DNA from: an uncultured Sinobacteraceae bacterium | GTDB lineage: Bacteria; Pseudomonadota; Gammaproteobacteria; Nevskiales; Nevskiaceae | Assembly (NCBI GenBank): GCA_903822975.1 | Contig: CAIJRD010000007.1 | Span: 62,001-126,000, forward strand | Reading direction: 5' to 3' | Length of the DNA: 64,000 nt | Part shown: piece after piece, positions 53,401 to 61,923 of the stretch | Layout: each line of letters opens with the position of its first letter | How positions within the stretch are numbered: position 1 is the first letter of the stretch | The notes under the pieces: model-generated | What the model was told of the DNA's origin: nothing | What the model saw: only the letters and a program-made list of their open reading frames with translations | Database searches by the model: none | Position numbers and translations under genes: made by a program

Positions 53401-53727
53401 CTTCAGTCCCGTTGTCAGGTATAGGAATTGGAACGATTGGGTGACGCAGGACGGCGCAGCCGACCCCGGTCGGATGCGATGTTCCGATGGCGCGTAGCGC
53501 TTCGATTCGTCCGGACGGACGAGGTCGAAATCACTCGAACAGCCTGCCCGGAAAGCCCTTTACAACCCGCCGGCGATATCCCCTATACTCGGCCCGCAAA
53601 CAAACGTCGGATCGCAATGACGTAGGTCAACAAGAGGCGCTTCCCGCACACCCGTTGGCGATTCACCTTCTGACAGATCGTGAACGGTCATCAGGCTCCG
53701 GGTAGGCTTGAACGAGGAGACGGTCAC
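53401..53727. other. Divergent intergenic region, KSI / LuxR regulator
   Basis: A 327-bp region with no gene. It holds a candidate promoter for the LuxR gene (listed next) and must hold the isomerase promoter. GAGGAGA precedes the LuxR start. Confidence 0.5.
53560..53589 (+). promoter_or_regulatory. Candidate sigma-70 promoter for the LuxR gene
   Basis: TTACAA at 53560-53565 and TATACT at 53584-53589 are 18 bp apart; the second is one base off TATAAT. It would leave a leader of about 130 bases before the ATG at 53728. Only a weak consensus match supports the first box. Confidence 0.35.
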
Positions 53728-54912
53728 ATGGCAGTGCACGCTTTGTCGAAGGTGTCGAATACCCCGCCGCGCGTCGTCAACGACATACCGGGCGGCGATT
53801 TCGCAAAGCTCGATCGGCTGATCAGCGCGATCTACGAAGGTCCGCTCGAATCGCCCCCGTGGAGTTCGTCGCTGGAATTGATGCGCGACAGTCTGCACGC
53901 CGGCCATGTCACCCTGATGCTGCGCCCGCCCTCTTCCGAGAATGCCGGCGTGATGATCAACTCCGGTGCGGTTCGCGCACAGGAAACCGAATCCTACGAA
54001 ACCCACTTCTTCGCGCTCGATCCGTTCGTGCGCCTGAAGGAAGGCGAAGTCACCACCGCCGAAGAGCAGATCGGCAAGCAGTGGCTGCAGTGCCAGGTGT
54101 ATCAGGAATATCTGAAGCCACTGGACATCCGTCATCTGCTCGGCGCGGATATCTATACGAAAGACGGCATCGAATGCCGCCTGCGTGCGACACGCTCACA
54201 TAGCGCGGAGCCTTTTTCGGCCGAAGACAAAGCGCTGATGCGCTATCTGCTGCCGCATATGAAGCGCTCGATTCAATTGCACGCGCGGCTCGATCTGCTC
54301 GAATGCGATCGTCAGCTGTTCGCCGGCACCGTCAACCGCATGCAACTCGGCATGGTCAGCTTCGCGCACGACGGCTCAGTCGTCGAGATGAATCAGGAAG
54401 CGCGCCGGATCCTCAATGAAAAAGACGGCATCAAGCTGGTCGGCAACAACCTGTGTCTCGATGTCAGCCAGGAAAGCCGCGAACTGCAGGCGATGATCCG
54501 CGCCGCTCTCGCCGGCAACAACACCAGTACCGGCAGCGCCGTCGAAGGTTTGTCGGTGACGCGCCCTTCGGGCCGCGCCAAGCTCGGTGCGCTGGTGCGC
54601 GCAATCCCGTTCGGCCGCTGGTCGGAAAGCCGTCACCGCCCCGCCGTCGCGGTGTTTTTGCGCGATCCGGAATCGAACACCGCGCCGCCGTCGACCGAAC
54701 TGCTGCGCCGACTGTTCGGACTCACCCGTATGGAAGCAGCGCTGGCGATGCTGCTGGTTGATGGCCTGACGCTCGACGAAGCCGCCGAGAAGATGGACGT
54801 GCGCCGCAATACCGCGCGCACGCATCTGCGTTCGATCTTCTGCAAGACCGGCGTCACACGTCAGACCATGCTGGTGCGTCTGCTGCTGAACAGCGTGATC
54901 ACGCTCGGCTGA
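53728..54912 (+). CDS. TeiR-like LuxR-family regulator
   Basis: A 394-residue transcription factor. The N-terminal two-thirds has no named domain that I can place; it holds a GAF/PAS-like region (MQLGMVSFAHDGSVVEMNQE at about 207-226). The C-terminal HTH reads LTRMEAALAMLLVDGLTLDE-AAEKMDVRRNTARTHLRSIF, the LuxR type. Length and layout match TeiR, the activator of testosterone-degradation genes in Comamonas. No response-regulator receiver domain is seen. ATG 53728 with GAGGAGA upstream. It sits amid the steroid operons and is the likely regulator; the inducer is unknown. A terminator-like hairpin follows at 54931. Confidence 0.85.
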   Translation: MAVHALSKVSNTPPRVVNDIPGGDFAKLDRLISAIYEGPLESPPWSSSLELMRDSLHAGHVTLMLRPPSSENAGVMINSGAVRAQETESYETHFFALDPFVRLKEGEVTTAEEQIGKQWLQCQVYQEYLKPLDIRHLLGADIYTKDGIECRLRATRSHSAEPFSAEDKALMRYLLPHMKRSIQLHARLDLLECDRQLFAGTVNRMQLGMVSFAHDGSVVEMNQEARRILNEKDGIKLVGNNLCLDVSQESRELQAMIRAALAGNNTSTGSAVEGLSVTRPSGRAKLGALVRAIPFGRWSESRHRPAVAVFLRDPESNTAPPSTELLRRLFGLTRMEAALAMLLVDGLTLDEAAEKMDVRRNTARTHLRSIFCKTGVTRQTMLVRLLLNSVITLG

Positions 54913-54930
54913 AATCGCCACGATTTGCAC

Positions 54931-54959
54931 GCGGCGGTCGTGCTCAACACGACCGTCGC
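54931..54959. terminator. Hairpin after the LuxR gene
   Basis: GCGGCGGTCGTG and CACGACCGTCGC pair (one mismatch) around CTCAA, 19 bp after the stop codon, between convergent genes. No T-run follows. Confidence 0.5.
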
Positions 54960-55179
54960 GTTGCCAAATTGCAGATGTCCGATCCAATGAGCCGATGACC
55001 GGCCGATCGAGCGCCGGACTCGTTGAACCACATTAGATAAAAACGGATGCGCCGAACTTCGCCGCTTATGCGCGGTGCGTTCGATCTGCCCTTGCACGCG
55101 GCTTAAACACCATTTCGATCTCACGCCACGCCGGCTCGAAAGTCCGACCTGCGTGTTGGTCGATCGTCAGCGAAGACCC

Positions 55180-55668
55180 TCAGGCCGCCGGCAATTTCTT
55201 GCCGTGCTTTGCCAGCCAGTGCGCGGTGATGTTCGGCGTTTCGGTGACCGGCGTGACGATCTCGAAGATGCGTTCGTAGCTGGCGTGCTGGATCAGCCAG
55301 CGCCCGTTCTTCTTGACGTAGCGATCGCGGTACAGCGCGGTGCCATCGGTGATGATCTTGTGGCGCAGGTCGAGGAACCAGTCCTTCAGGTACCAGACGC
55401 CGGTGGCCTCGGTCGGCGAGACGAAATCGATCTCCGGGTGATTGACGTGATGCATCGCGATTGCCTCGGCATGGAAGGCATTGCCGAGCGCTTCGAGAAT
55501 GACGTCGCGTCCTTGGGCTTCGAATCGATACGAACCGCCGACATAACAAACACTCGCATCCTCCGCGAACAGCTCACGCAGCTCCGCGATGTTGGCGGTG
55601 TCGATGCAGCGGCAATAGGCGTACTTCAAACGCCGGATCAGTTCCAGATCTTCCAGTGGCAGCGACAT
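55180..55668 (-). CDS. SnoaL/NTF2-like protein
   Basis: A 162-residue NTF2-fold protein: LELIRRLKYAYCRCIDTANI, LRELFAEDASVCYVGGSYRF, HHVNHPEIDFVSPTEATGVW and YLKDWFLDLRH. It resembles dehydratase/isomerase-type SnoaL_4 proteins, which often go with SDRs in lipid catabolism. The ATG at 55668 follows AAGGAGA and is preferred. It is distinct from the SnoaL protein at 52.5 kb. The SDR with the changed active site is 119 bp upstream on the same strand. Its substrate is unknown. Confidence 0.82.
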   Translation of the reverse strand: MSLPLEDLELIRRLKYAYCRCIDTANIAELRELFAEDASVCYVGGSYRFEAQGRDVILEALGNAFHAEAIAMHHVNHPEIDFVSPTEATGVWYLKDWFLDLRHKIITDGTALYRDRYVKKNGRWLIQHASYERIFEIVTPVTETPNITAHWLAKHGKKLPAA

Positions 55669-55787
55669 GCGTTCTCCTTGCGTGTTATGGGTTTGATGAA
55701 TTCGGTCGTTCTTGGAATTCCGAGCCAGCACAGTCTGGCGCCGTCAGCGCTGCGCGCCTCCTGCGAGCGGACGAGGCTCAGGCCGCG

Positions 55788-56561
55788 CTAGATGCCGAAT
55801 CCGCCGGACACGTTGAGCTGCTGACCGGTGATATAGCCCGCCTGGGTCGACGCCAGGAAGACCGCGGCGTAGCCGATCTCTTCCGGTTTGCCCCAGCGCT
55901 TCAGCGCCAGCATTTTCTGGACTTCGTCGGTCCATTTCTGGTCGAACACGCCGCGCTGCAGCAGTTCGAGGAACATGCCGGCCTCGATGACGCCGACCAG
56001 CACCGAGTTGGCGCGGATGTTGTTGCGGCCCTCTTCCTTCGCCAGCCCCTTGATCAGCGCCTCGTTGCAGGCCTTGGGCGCTACCGAAAGGCCATCCTTG
56101 GCCGGCCACCAGACATGACCGGCGGAACCGAGGTGCACGTACGATCCGCCACCGGCTGCGCGCAAGCGCGGCAGGCTTGCTTGCACGACGTTGAAGAAGC
56201 CATGTACTTCGGTATCGATCGAACGCTTCCACAGCGCGTGCGAGGTATCGCCAATCAGCACCTGCTCGACCACCGGCCCCGCTGCGAATACGACGGTATG
56301 GATGCGACCATGCGCCTGTTCCGCGGCAGCGACTGCGGCTTCAACTTGTGCAGGGTCGGTCACATCCGCCGCGTGCACGCTGGCCTTGCGTCCGAGCGCA
56401 CGCAGTTCGGTAGCGACGGTCTCCGCGACGGTCTGCTTGCTGCGGTACACGATTGCGACATCACTGCCGGCGTGAGCGAAGCCGCGTGCGACGATCTGAC
56501 CGATCCCGCCGCTACCGCCGAAAACCAGCACTGCGCCCTCGGGAAATTGTTGGGCCTGCAT
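55788..56561 (-). CDS. SDR-family protein lacking the catalytic Tyr
   Basis: A 257-residue SDR. The coenzyme loop is VLVFGGSGGIGQIVARGFAH (residues 11-30) and the catalytic Ser is Ser146 (HLGSAGH). Exactly 13 residues on, where Tyr should be, is Ser159, followed by Lys163 (SVAPKACNEAL). So the Y-x3-K motif reads S-x3-K, and normal dehydrogenase chemistry is doubtful unless another group acts. The rest is intact (GYAAVFLASTQAGYITGQQL). GAGGAG lies three bases before ATG 56561. It is paired with a SnoaL-like gene downstream. Confidence 0.85.
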   Translation of the reverse strand: MQAQQFPEGAVLVFGGSGGIGQIVARGFAHAGSDVAIVYRSKQTVAETVATELRALGRKASVHAADVTDPAQVEAAVAAAEQAHGRIHTVVFAAGPVVEQVLIGDTSHALWKRSIDTEVHGFFNVVQASLPRLRAAGGGSYVHLGSAGHVWWPAKDGLSVAPKACNEALIKGLAKEEGRNNIRANSVLVGVIEAGMFLELLQRGVFDQKWTDEVQKMLALKRWGKPEEIGYAAVFLASTQAGYITGQQLNVSGGFGI

Positions 56562-56993
56562 GGACTCCTCGCTGTAATAGTTATGGATCGCCAGTTCTGG
56601 CACTCGATTATTCAGTCAGGCCGATGCCTCGGCCTCGTCCCCATAGACGAGACCTGCGGAAACCCTCACCTGCGAAAACCTGATGCGACGTGCTGCGACG
56701 TGCTGAGACCTGCTGCGACGTGCTGCGACCCTCAGTCGACTGAGACATGCCGAGACCTGCCGAGACCGGCAGAGACCTGCTCAGACCAGTGGAGACCCGA
56801 GCGGTCACGCGAAAAGCCCCGCGGAGGTGGCCAACTGAGCGCAAGCCAGCACGATGTCGGTCAACGACAACGCGGCCCGATGTCGGCAACACCGCGCGCC
56901 GGATAGAATCGAAGCAAGTCGGCTGGTCAAACGCGACTACTTACCGCGGCGATACGCTCGATACGCGTCCAACCCGTGCTCAGGGGGAACACA
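56562..56993. other. Intergenic region with 10-bp array
   Basis: A 432-bp divergent gap between the SDR and the LolA-fold gene. It contains the 10-bp array; no gene is seen. Confidence 0.5.
56641..56800. repeat. 10-bp degenerate tandem array
   Basis: About sixteen decamers keep phase, most clearly TGCTGCGACG, TGCTGAGACC, TGCCGAGACC types at 56681-56800. The period is one helical turn of DNA. Copies decay at both ends. Confidence 0.8.
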
Positions 56994-57773
56994 ATGAAAC
57001 ACTCGGGAATCATGCTGGCCTTACTGCTGTGCGGCGGTGCGCAGGCCGACGCCTCACCGCAGGCGATCTTCAGCTGCATGCGCAACAACCTTCCGCCGAG
57101 CTTGAGCGTGCGAACGGTGGAACTCAGCGGCAGCGACAGCAACGGCGCGACGCGTCTGCTCAAAGGCACGCTGTCCGCCGCTGCGACGGGTCAGCCCGGT
57201 GCAGTCAGTGTGCGACTGAAAATCGAAGACCCTCCGTATCTCGCCGGTGCGGCTTACCTGATCCGCCACTCCGACAGCACGCAGCGCGACGACATGTTCG
57301 TCTACCTGCCCTCGGTCAAGCGCGTCCGACACATTGTCGGCACGCTCGCCGACGGCTCGCTGTTGGGGACGAACTTCAGCTACGACGACTTCAAGCAGCT
57401 GCAAACCGCGTTCGACGGCGCCAGCGCCCAATTGGGTCTCGGCGAAGACGTCGACGGTCGCGCTAGCGACGTGCTACTGCTCTCACCGGATCCCGCCGAA
57501 CACTCGCCTTACAGCTCGGTCAAAGCCTGGGTCGAACGCAAGAGCTGTGTCGTCATCAAGGCCGAGTTCAATGTGGGGAAAAACGTGCGCAAGCGACTGA
57601 CCTCGCCCGCCGACGCATTGAAGCAATCGGGTTCTTATTGGTATCTCGCGCAGATGGAGATCACCGATCTGGTCGATCACAGCAGCACCGTGTTGCGCAC
57701 GCTCGGTATCAGCAATGTCGGCACGGTATCGCCACAGACCTTCGACCCGACCGCGTTCTATCGGGCGCCTTGA
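56994..57773 (+). CDS. LolA-fold outer-membrane lipoprotein-sorting protein-like
   Basis: A 259-residue periplasmic protein. Signal peptide MKHSGIMLALLLCGGAQA (cleavage after AQA, about residue 18), then a LolA/LppX-like fold: MFVYLPSVKRVRHIVGTLAD, GTNFSYDDFKQL, AWVERKSCVVIKAEF, YWYLAQMEITDLVDHSSTVL. These DUF1329-like or TP_0789-type proteins are often beside RND lipid exporters. No exporter gene is next to it here. It may carry a hydrophobic ligand such as a steroid across the periplasm; this is an inference. Start ATG 56994 with AGGGGGA upstream. Confidence 0.78.
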   Translation: MKHSGIMLALLLCGGAQADASPQAIFSCMRNNLPPSLSVRTVELSGSDSNGATRLLKGTLSAAATGQPGAVSVRLKIEDPPYLAGAAYLIRHSDSTQRDDMFVYLPSVKRVRHIVGTLADGSLLGTNFSYDDFKQLQTAFDGASAQLGLGEDVDGRASDVLLLSPDPAEHSPYSSVKAWVERKSCVVIKAEFNVGKNVRKRLTSPADALKQSGSYWYLAQMEITDLVDHSSTVLRTLGISNVGTVSPQTFDPTAFYRAP

Positions 57774-57798
57774 TCGCCATCAGCCGCGCGCTGCGCGC

Positions 57799-60090
57799 TC
57801 AGTGCAGGCGTTCCAGCCGGGCCGGCACGAACTTGTGCCAGGGCGTACCGGCGAGGAAGTCGCGTTGGCTGCTGTCGGTCAGTTCATTTGGCGGCACGCC
57901 GCGACGCACGGTTGAGCCATCGGCGTCGAGGTAGTCGAGACCTTGCCCGTTCGGCAGCGAGATGTGCCCCGGTTGCATCATGTCCGAGATCTCGACTTCG
58001 ACATCCAGTGCCGCGCGGCGCGTTGACAGACGCAGGGTTTCGCCGTCCTCGCAGCGCAGCGCTTGTGCATCGCTGCGGCTGATGCGCAAGCTGCCGAAGC
58101 GGCCCTTCTTGTGCCAGCCGGCGTCGCGCACCGCGGTATTGCTGGTATCGCTGCGACGCTCGCCGGCCGACAGTACGTAGGGATAGTCGCGATCGTCTGC
58201 GGGCGCGCCAGATTCGAGCTTCGCCACTTCCTGCATCAACTCCGGAATGTTCAGATTGATGCGGTGCTCACTGTGGCTTACTGCCGTGAAGCTGTCGGCG
58301 TATTCGTTGTCGGCGTACACCAATCCAGAAGGGCTGTTCAGAATCGCATCGAACAGACGCTCGCCGGCCAACAAACTGAATCCGCCGAAGCCCGCGCGCG
58401 CAGCCGCCTTGCGATTGCCGCGGACGTACAGATGCGAGAGCCCCCAGATCGCGGCGGCCGACTGCATGCCCTTTGGCAAGGTTTCGCCGAGCGTTCGATA
58501 CAACAGCACGCTGGTGAATTTCTGATACTTCGGATTGCGCGCCATGCCGAGCAGAAATCGCGCTGCGAATGCCAGGCGGCCGAAACGCAAAGCGCGTCGC
58601 AGCGGCCGGTAGTCGCGTTCGCCCAACAGTCCCATGGCTTCGATGAGACGCGCATAGATTTCGGCCTCCGGCAAGCTGCCCGCCAGCGGCTCGAACAAGG
58701 GCTGACGAAGCTGGAATACGTTGCGCGGAAATTCGAGATTGAAGAACGTCGCCTCGACTTTTTCGAACTGGCTGGATGCAGGCAGCACGTAGTCGGCCTC
58801 GCGCGCGGTCTCGGTCATGGCCACGTCGACCACCACACTCAGTTCGAGTGCCCGCAGCGCCGCACGCATGCGCTGACTATCGGCGAGCGAATGGACCGGA
58901 TTGCCGCTCTGCACCAGCATCGCCCGGTAACGCTGCGGATGATCGGTGAGAATTTCTTCCGGAATCACGTTGCAGGGAATCAGGCCGATGATGATCTTGG
59001 CATTCGCCACCGGGCTGCGGCGCTCGACACGTTTGCCGGCTTTTCTGCTCGTCACTTCGCCCCGGCTTGCCTGGGCCAGCGAAAGAAACGGCGTCGGTGC
59101 GTTGTTGGCGCCGCGGCGACCGTAGTGCCCGGTCAGCAACCAGATCAGACGCTGCAAATAACTGTTGAGCGTGGAGTGACGGTTCATCTGCAGACCGAGA
59201 TCTTCCATCACCGACATGCTCTTGGCCTGAGCGATGCAGCTGGCGACGCTGCGCAGCAAGGCTTCCTCGACGCCGCAGATGGCCGCATAACGGCTCACCG
59301 GAATCGCCTTGAACTGAGCTTCGATTTCGTCGAACCGCTGGGTATGACGCGCGACCCAATCGGCAGCGACGAGTCCTTCCTGCACCAAGATGCCCAGTAT
59401 CGCGGTCAGACACCAGGCGTCGGTGCCGGGTTTGATCATCAGGTGGTAGTCGGCTTTCGCGGCGGTTTCGCTGCGCCGCGGATCGATCACGATCAACTTG
59501 CGATTCGGATCGCTTTCGATTTCGCGCAAGATCACCCGCGCGCGCGAAAAACCGTGTGATTGCCATGGATTCTTGCCGATGAACAGGGCCACGTCGCAGT
59601 GCTCGAAATCGCCGTGCACGCCAGTGCCCAGCATCTTGCCCTGCACCCAGAATTCCCCGGTTTTCTCCTGCGCCAGCGCGTTCGACCGGTAACGGTTTCC
59701 AACCGCCTTGAGAAAATCGTTGGCGTAGCCGCCACCCAGATGATTGCCCTGCCCGCCGCCGCCGTAATACAGGATGCTGTCGCCGCCATAGCGCGCCTTG
59801 ATCGACTGAAACTTCTGCGCGATCTCGCTGATTGCGATGTCCCAAGCAATCGCTTCATAGCTGCCATCCGCGCGCCGGCGCATCGGCGAGGTCAGACGAT
59901 CGGCGCCATTCTGGTAGCGATCAAGACGCTGCGATTTTTCGCAGACGTAACCGCGCGACGCCGGGTGTGCGTCGTCACCGCGTATCTTGGTGATGTGCCG
60001 GCCGCCGTCACCGCCAGTCTGCACTTCCAGCCCGCAATTGATGCTGCAAAGAATGCAGGCGGTTTTCTGCCACTCGCTGTTATCGCTCAT
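57799..60090 (-). CDS. Molybdopterin oxidoreductase (formate dehydrogenase/nitrate reductase family)
   Basis: A 763-residue enzyme of the bis-MGD family. N-terminal Fe-S ligands are Cys12, Cys15, Cys19 and Cys50 (CILCSINCG and GYVCEKSQR). Domain landmarks: SPMRRRADGSYEAIAWDIAI, GKNPWQSHGFSRARVILREI, YHLMIKPGTDAWCLTAILGI, and a C-terminal MGD domain (PNGQGLDYLDADG). No twin-Arg signal peptide, so it is cytoplasmic. It resembles anaerobic dehydrogenases of unknown substrate; in steroid degraders molybdoenzymes of other families attack C25, so a link cannot be excluded. The HxlR regulator is divergent. Confidence 0.88.
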   Translation of the reverse strand: MSDNSEWQKTACILCSINCGLEVQTGGDGGRHITKIRGDDAHPASRGYVCEKSQRLDRYQNGADRLTSPMRRRADGSYEAIAWDIAISEIAQKFQSIKARYGGDSILYYGGGGQGNHLGGGYANDFLKAVGNRYRSNALAQEKTGEFWVQGKMLGTGVHGDFEHCDVALFIGKNPWQSHGFSRARVILREIESDPNRKLIVIDPRRSETAAKADYHLMIKPGTDAWCLTAILGILVQEGLVAADWVARHTQRFDEIEAQFKAIPVSRYAAICGVEEALLRSVASCIAQAKSMSVMEDLGLQMNRHSTLNSYLQRLIWLLTGHYGRRGANNAPTPFLSLAQASRGEVTSRKAGKRVERRSPVANAKIIIGLIPCNVIPEEILTDHPQRYRAMLVQSGNPVHSLADSQRMRAALRALELSVVVDVAMTETAREADYVLPASSQFEKVEATFFNLEFPRNVFQLRQPLFEPLAGSLPEAEIYARLIEAMGLLGERDYRPLRRALRFGRLAFAARFLLGMARNPKYQKFTSVLLYRTLGETLPKGMQSAAAIWGLSHLYVRGNRKAAARAGFGGFSLLAGERLFDAILNSPSGLVYADNEYADSFTAVSHSEHRINLNIPELMQEVAKLESGAPADDRDYPYVLSAGERRSDTSNTAVRDAGWHKKGRFGSLRISRSDAQALRCEDGETLRLSTRRAALDVEVEISDMMQPGHISLPNGQGLDYLDADGSTVRRGVPPNELTDSSQRDFLAGTPWHKFVPARLERLH

Positions 60091-60348
60091 AGAGATCCTG
60101 TGTCGACGCCGTGCAGCTTGGCTGATTCATCACGCGGCCTGATCGACCTGTTGGCTTGCCGACGTGCTCAGTACAGGTTCTGCGGAGATGTCGGGGTTCA
60201 CTGCGGACGTCGCCGTGGACAGGGTCAACTCGGTCTCACCGCATGCCATTGCTCGACCGATCAAAGCTTCAGCTTGTCGCCGGATTGTTCGTTCTATATT
60301 GGAACCTGTCAAGCATTGAGGCAAACTAGCAGCATCAAAGGAGTTGCC
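60091..60348. other. Divergent intergenic region, Mo-enzyme / HxlR
   Basis: A 258-bp region. GTTCTATATTGGAAC at 60291-60305 has paired ends (GTTC/GAAC) around TATATT, which may be a -10 or an HxlR site. No gene is seen. Confidence 0.45.
60291..60305. promoter_or_regulatory. Candidate HxlR operator / -10 region
   Basis: GTTC and GAAC flank TATATTG, an imperfect palindrome that includes a TATATT box, 44 bp upstream of the HxlR start. An autoregulatory site is an inference. Confidence 0.3.
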
Positions 60349-60822
60349 ATGCGTTGGGACGAAATCGAAAATCAGCCCTGCTCGATCGCGCGCAGCCTGT
60401 CGGTGCTGGGCGATCGCTGGACCTTGCTGATCATCCGTAACTGTTTTCTCGGCACGCGACGCTTCGACGTCTTCCAGCAGCAACTCGGCATTACGCGGCA
60501 TCGGCTGGCCGATCGACTCGATCGCCTGGTCGAAGACGAGGTGCTGTGCCGTGTGCCTTATCAGGAGCGACCGCTGCGCCACGAATACCGGCTTACCGAG
60601 AAGGGCAAGGACCTCTACCCTGTCATCCTTTCGCTGGTGCGCTGGGGCGATCGCTGGATGGATGGTGGCCGTGGCGCGCCGGTCATTTACAAGCATGTAC
60701 CCTGCGGTCACCTGACCCAGCCCACCATGGTCTGCTCGGAATGCGGTGAACCGCTGCTGGCGCGCGACATAACACCCTTGGCCGGGCCGGGATTGAAAAA
60801 ATCCAGCGAGAAACGCGCCTAG
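60349..60822 (+). CDS. HxlR-family transcriptional regulator
   Basis: A 157-residue winged-helix regulator: CSIARSLSVLGDRWTLLIIR (residues 11-30), FDVFQQQLGITRHRLADRLD, EYRLTEKGKDLYPVIL. Cys11 near the start is the position that senses redox in some HxlR proteins. After the HTH comes a zinc-ribbon-like part with Cys119, His121, Cys129 and Cys132 (HVPCGHLTQPTMVCSECG), a feature of one HxlR branch. AAAGGAG precedes ATG 60349. Divergent from the molybdoenzyme, so it probably controls that gene; the signal is unknown. Confidence 0.9.
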   Translation: MRWDEIENQPCSIARSLSVLGDRWTLLIIRNCFLGTRRFDVFQQQLGITRHRLADRLDRLVEDEVLCRVPYQERPLRHEYRLTEKGKDLYPVILSLVRWGDRWMDGGRGAPVIYKHVPCGHLTQPTMVCSECGEPLLARDITPLAGPGLKKSSEKRA

Positions 60823-60889
60823 CCTGCGGCGCTTGGGGGCTACCGGCCGGAGCGCCGGGCGCAGCCGCGAGCGGAGCGCCTGGCGGTGC

Positions 60890-60922
60890 TCGGTGCATCG
60901 TGCACTCGGTGCATCGTGCACA
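60890..60922. repeat. 16-bp direct repeat, two units
   Basis: CGGTGCATCGTGCACT and CGGTGCATCGTGCACA are adjacent copies, each with a palindromic core TGCATCGTGCA. They stand directly left of the 8-bp array. Confidence 0.8.
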
Positions 60923-60928
60923 CGATGC

Positions 60929-61008
60929 GCGAATACGCGAATACGCGAATACGCGAATACGTGAATACGTGAATACGCGAATACGTGAATACGTGAATAC
61001 GTGAATAC
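60929..61008. repeat. 8-bp tandem array, ten units
   Basis: Ten 8-mers of GCGAATAC or GTGAATAC run in phase; the C/T choice at position 2 is the only variation. The array is AT-richer than the flanks and starts 107 bp after the HxlR stop. It sits in a 309-bp gap with no gene. Confidence 0.93.
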
Positions 61009-61131
61009 GTAACGCGATTACGCAATGCAATTACGCACTGCTTGGAACCGAGCGGTTCAGCCGGTCACAGCGTTTTCGCAGTGGCCAGGCGTCGCTCATC
61101 GGCGCGCATCGCCATCGCCGACCGCAAGCCG

Positions 61132-61923
61132 TCACGCCGGCTTGTTCGCGCTCGCCGCATCCAGGAACGCAGGCCGCTCGCCGCCGCCGTTCAGAACCAG
61201 ATTGGTGCCCGAGGCATAGCTCGCGGCCGGCGACGCCAACCAGACACAGGCATCGCCGATTTCACTCGGCTGCGCCATGCGTTGCAGCGGAATCGTTTTG
61301 GAGACCGCTGCGATGCCGGCCGCATCGCCATAATGCAGTTCACTCTGTTCGGTCTCGACCAGCCCCGGGCTGACGGCGACGACGCGCACTTTCGGCGCCC
61401 ACTCCACCGCCAGCGATTGCGTCAAACTCAAGATTCCCGCCTTGGCGGCACCATACGCAGCGGTGCCCGGCGACGGTCGCAGTGCGCTGATGCTGGCGAC
61501 GAACACAATCACCCCACCGCCAGTACCTTTGTGTAGGGCCTGCGCCTGCATCAGCCGGTTCGCCTGTTGCGCGAGATGCAGTGGTGCCAGCAGGTTCAGC
61601 TGGATGATGGATTCGTGAAAGCGCGGCGACGCCTTGTCCGCCAAGGCGAACGGCGCACCGCCGGCGTTATTGACCAGCACGTCGAGGCGTCCGTAACGTT
61701 GACTGATCTCGGCAAACAGCGCCTCCACCTGCGCGCGATCGCGCACATCGCAGCTGAGGAACTCGGCACTGCGATCCTCGTACTGCGGCAGCGAGTCCGG
61801 CGCGTGGCGGCCGCACACCAGCACCGTTGCGCCACTGGCGAGAAACCGCTCCGTGATGCCGCGGCCGACACCCTTGGCGCCGCCGGTGACCAGCACGATG
61901 TTGGACTGCCCGCTGTGACCCAC
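61132..61923 (-). CDS. SDR-family oxidoreductase
   Basis: A 263-residue classical SDR. Coenzyme loop VTGGAKGVGRGITERFLASG, CGRHAPDSLPQYED (Arg after beta-2, NADP-type), DVLVNNAGGAPFAL, SISALRPSPGTAAYGAAKAG with Ser, Tyr and Lys intact. It is similar in layout to IpdF-like dehydrogenases of steroid C/D-ring breakdown, but this is not firm. A GTG start at 61923 follows GGAG by five bases; the frame runs upstream without a better start. Divergent from the HsaD-like hydrolase (187-bp gap). Confidence 0.84.
   Translation of the reverse strand: MGHSGQSNIVLVTGGAKGVGRGITERFLASGATVLVCGRHAPDSLPQYEDRSAEFLSCDVRDRAQVEALFAEISQRYGRLDVLVNNAGGAPFALADKASPRFHESIIQLNLLAPLHLAQQANRLMQAQALHKGTGGGVIVFVASISALRPSPGTAAYGAAKAGILSLTQSLAVEWAPKVRVVAVSPGLVETEQSELHYGDAAGIAAVSKTIPLQRMAQPSEIGDACVWLASPAASYASGTNLVLNGGGERPAFLDAASANKPA

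Noticed and set aside
57799-60090. Twin-arginine signal for the molybdoenzyme
   Set aside because: The N-terminus MSDNSEWQKTACILC begins at the Fe-S motif, leaving no room for a signal.
60683-61030. A TYSRIRVF repeat peptide
   Set aside because: An 8-bp array gives period-8 peptides in any frame; no ribosome-binding site.
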